A stretch of DNA of 64,000 nucleotides, from assembly GCA_029379385.1 (NCBI GenBank), contig CM055607.1, forward strand, positions 36,949,235 through 37,013,234, in the 5' to 3' direction. Below, piece by piece: positions 62,763-64,000 of the stretch. Within the stretch, counting starts at the first letter, position 1, and every line of letters begins with the position of its first letter. Below the pieces are notes generated by a model, which was given only the letters and a program-made list of their open reading frames with translations, was not told where the DNA came from and did not search any database. Source of the stretch: Quillaja saponaria. Taxonomy: Eukaryota > Streptophyta > Magnoliopsida > Fabales > Quillajaceae. Position numbers and translations under genes: made by a program.

Positions 62763-64000
62763 ATGAAATGGATTTGCATGAGTTTTAGATGCTGTAGCTT
62801 TGCTGCATTTTTGAAATGCAATATAATTATCTCTCGGTTTGGGTTTCACCGATTTCAGTCCCACTGGTACCACTCATCACCCTTCGTTGACTCCAAGAAC
62901 AAACGGCTCGTTGATACTCTTCATTCTCAGGCGGTAAAGAATGGCTCTCTTCTAAATTTGGACGTGTGTAACCATGTTCTGAATTTGTATGTGAAATCTA
63001 AAAATTTGGACCTTGCACAGAAGTTGTTTGATGAAATCCCCGTGAGGGACACTCAGGCATGGACCATTCTTATATCTGGTTTTGCTCAAATTGGCTCTTT
63101 CGGGATGGTGTTAAACTTATTCAGAGAAATGCAGATGGAGGGTATTTGTCCAAATCAATTTACGTTATCAAGTGTCTTGAAGTGTTGTTCAAGTGTAAGC
63201 AATTTTCAATTGGGTAAGGGAATCCATGGCTGGATACTTAGAAATGGGATTTACAGAGATGTCGTGTTGGAAAACTCTATGCTTGATCTGTATTTAAAAT
63301 GCAGGGTTTTTGAATATGCAAAAACATTATTTGAGTTGATGGAAAAGAGAGACACCGTGTCATGGAACATAATGATTGGTGCCTATCTCCAAGCCGGAGA
63401 TATGGAGAAGTCTCTTGACATGTTCAGGAGTTTGCCTCGTAAAGATGTTGTGAGTTGGAATACAATTATAGATGGGCTAATGCAAAAAGGGTATGAAAGA
63501 AATGCACTGGAGCAGCTCTATCATATGGTGGAAAATGGGTCTGAGCTCTCTAAATTCACTTTCTCGATAGCTTTGGTTTTGGTTTCTTCTTTATTGCTTA
63601 TGCAGCTAGGAAGACAACTTCATGGTCGTGTAGTTAGACTAGGTATTCATAATGATGGGTTTGTGAGGACTTCACTTGTAGAAATGTATTGCAAGTGTGG
63701 GAGAATGGACAAGGCATCCCTAATTCTGAGAGAAATGCATGTGGATTCTCTCAGAAAAAAGTTTCCTAAAGTTTCATGGAAAGAATCAATGACAGAAATT
63801 ATTTCATGGAGTTCAATGGTTTCTGGGTATGTTTGGAATGGCAAGTATGAAGATGCTCTAAAAATTTTCAGGTCCATGGTTCTTGAACTGGTTGTAGTGG
63901 ACATAACAAGTGTCACAAGCATTATTTCTGCCTGCGCTAATGCTGGAATTATGGAATTTGGTCGACAGACACATGCATATGTTCACAAAATTGGGCACAA
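62763..64000 (+). CDS. Pentatricopeptide repeat protein, PLS class (3' end outside window)
   Basis: An open frame of 412 codons starts at the ATG at 62763 and runs off the right edge without stop or intron. The N-terminus (KWICMSFRCCSFAAF, then R/F/H-rich) could target mitochondria. From residue ~55, 35-residue PPR units are obvious: VCNHVLNLYVKSKNLDLAQKLFDEI, AWTILISGFAQIGSFGMVLNLF, NQFTLSSVLKCCSS, SWNIMIGAYLQAGDMEKSLDMF, SWNTIIDGLMQKG, VRTSLVEMYCKCGRMDKAS, SWSSMVSGYVWNGKYEDALKIF and SVTSIISACANAG. The alternating P, L and S units are typical of organelle RNA-editing or processing factors. Any E/DYW domain would lie beyond the window, so the subclass and target RNA cannot be stated. Confidence 0.9.
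   Translation, partial: MKWICMSFRCCSFAAFLKCNIIISRFGFHRFQSHWYHSSPFVDSKNKRLVDTLHSQAVKNGSLLNLDVCNHVLNLYVKSKNLDLAQKLFDEIPVRDTQAWTILISGFAQIGSFGMVLNLFREMQMEGICPNQFTLSSVLKCCSSVSNFQLGKGIHGWILRNGIYRDVVLENSMLDLYLKCRVFEYAKTLFELMEKRDTVSWNIMIGAYLQAGDMEKSLDMFRSLPRKDVVSWNTIIDGLMQKGYERNALEQLYHMVENGSELSKFTFSIALVLVSSLLLMQLGRQLHGRVVRLGIHNDGFVRTSLVEMYCKCGRMDKASLILREMHVDSLRKKFPKVSWKESMTEIISWSSMVSGYVWNGKYEDALKIFRSMVLELVVVDITSVTSIISACANAGIMEFGRQTHAYVHKIGH

Noticed and set aside
1..64000. tRNA, rRNA, CRISPR array or known microRNA precursors
   Set aside because: Reading both strands for TPsiC-loop words, repeats with spacers and common plant miRNA sequences gave no convincing match. A covariance-model search would be decisive.

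Overview
The window is eukaryotic nuclear DNA from a flowering plant. It has AT-rich intergenic sequence, many short GT-AG introns, and plant-only gene families (CLV2, PIN5, TGD3, CBSX, PPR, ZFN). Protein sequences and gene content fit a eudicot, probably a rosid; I cannot name the species. I see no CRISPR array, operon, tRNA or rRNA gene. Exon coordinates were worked out by hand from splice signals and reading phase. In nearly every multi-exon gene the exon lengths sum to a whole number of codons, which supports the models.

Layout. 1-1221 (-) is an F-box gene cut by the left edge. 2462-15242 (-) is a complete 21-exon SCY1-like pseudokinase (CTEXP/SCYL1 type) whose introns carry an intact-ended hAT-type MITE and an LTR-retrotransposon relic. 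15.6-17.2 kb is a dead LINE reverse transcriptase. 18353-21809 (+) is TGD3, the ATPase of the chloroplast lipid importer. It converges on CLV2 (22291-24464, -), a kinase-less LRR receptor for CLE peptides. CBSX6 (26123-28248, +) diverges from CLV2. PIN5 (31172-32937, +) converges on UCH2 (33528-36050, -). A 14-exon DUF707 gene follows (39062-44763, +), then a small 12-cysteine secreted-protein gene (47640-48133, -), a five-finger CCCH protein of the ZFN1/ZFN3 type (51008-56139, -), a Golgi GDT1/PML3-type cation transporter (58445-61992, +), and a PPR gene cut by the right edge (62763-64000, +).

The genes do not form one pathway; this is an ordinary gene-rich plant segment. From memory of Arabidopsis locus numbers, CBSX6, CLV2, TGD3 and UCH2 match genes on chromosome 1 (At1g653xx-656xx), while PIN5 and ZFN3 match neighbours on chromosome 5 (At5g1653x-4x). 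The window may therefore preserve an ancestral order later split by duplication and loss.

The most notable local observations are: (i) an approximately 803-bp hAT-like MITE with a perfect 8-bp target duplication and a 21-bp palindromic internal repeat; (ii) about seven ~100-bp tandem units in the first intron of the ZFN gene; (iii) a CLV2 frame with no ATG before the signal peptide, explained by one missing base; (iv) a phase break at one DUF707 intron; (v) two GC-AG introns; and (vi) an overlapping upstream ORF on the ZFN mRNA. I found no convincing undescribed multi-gene system.
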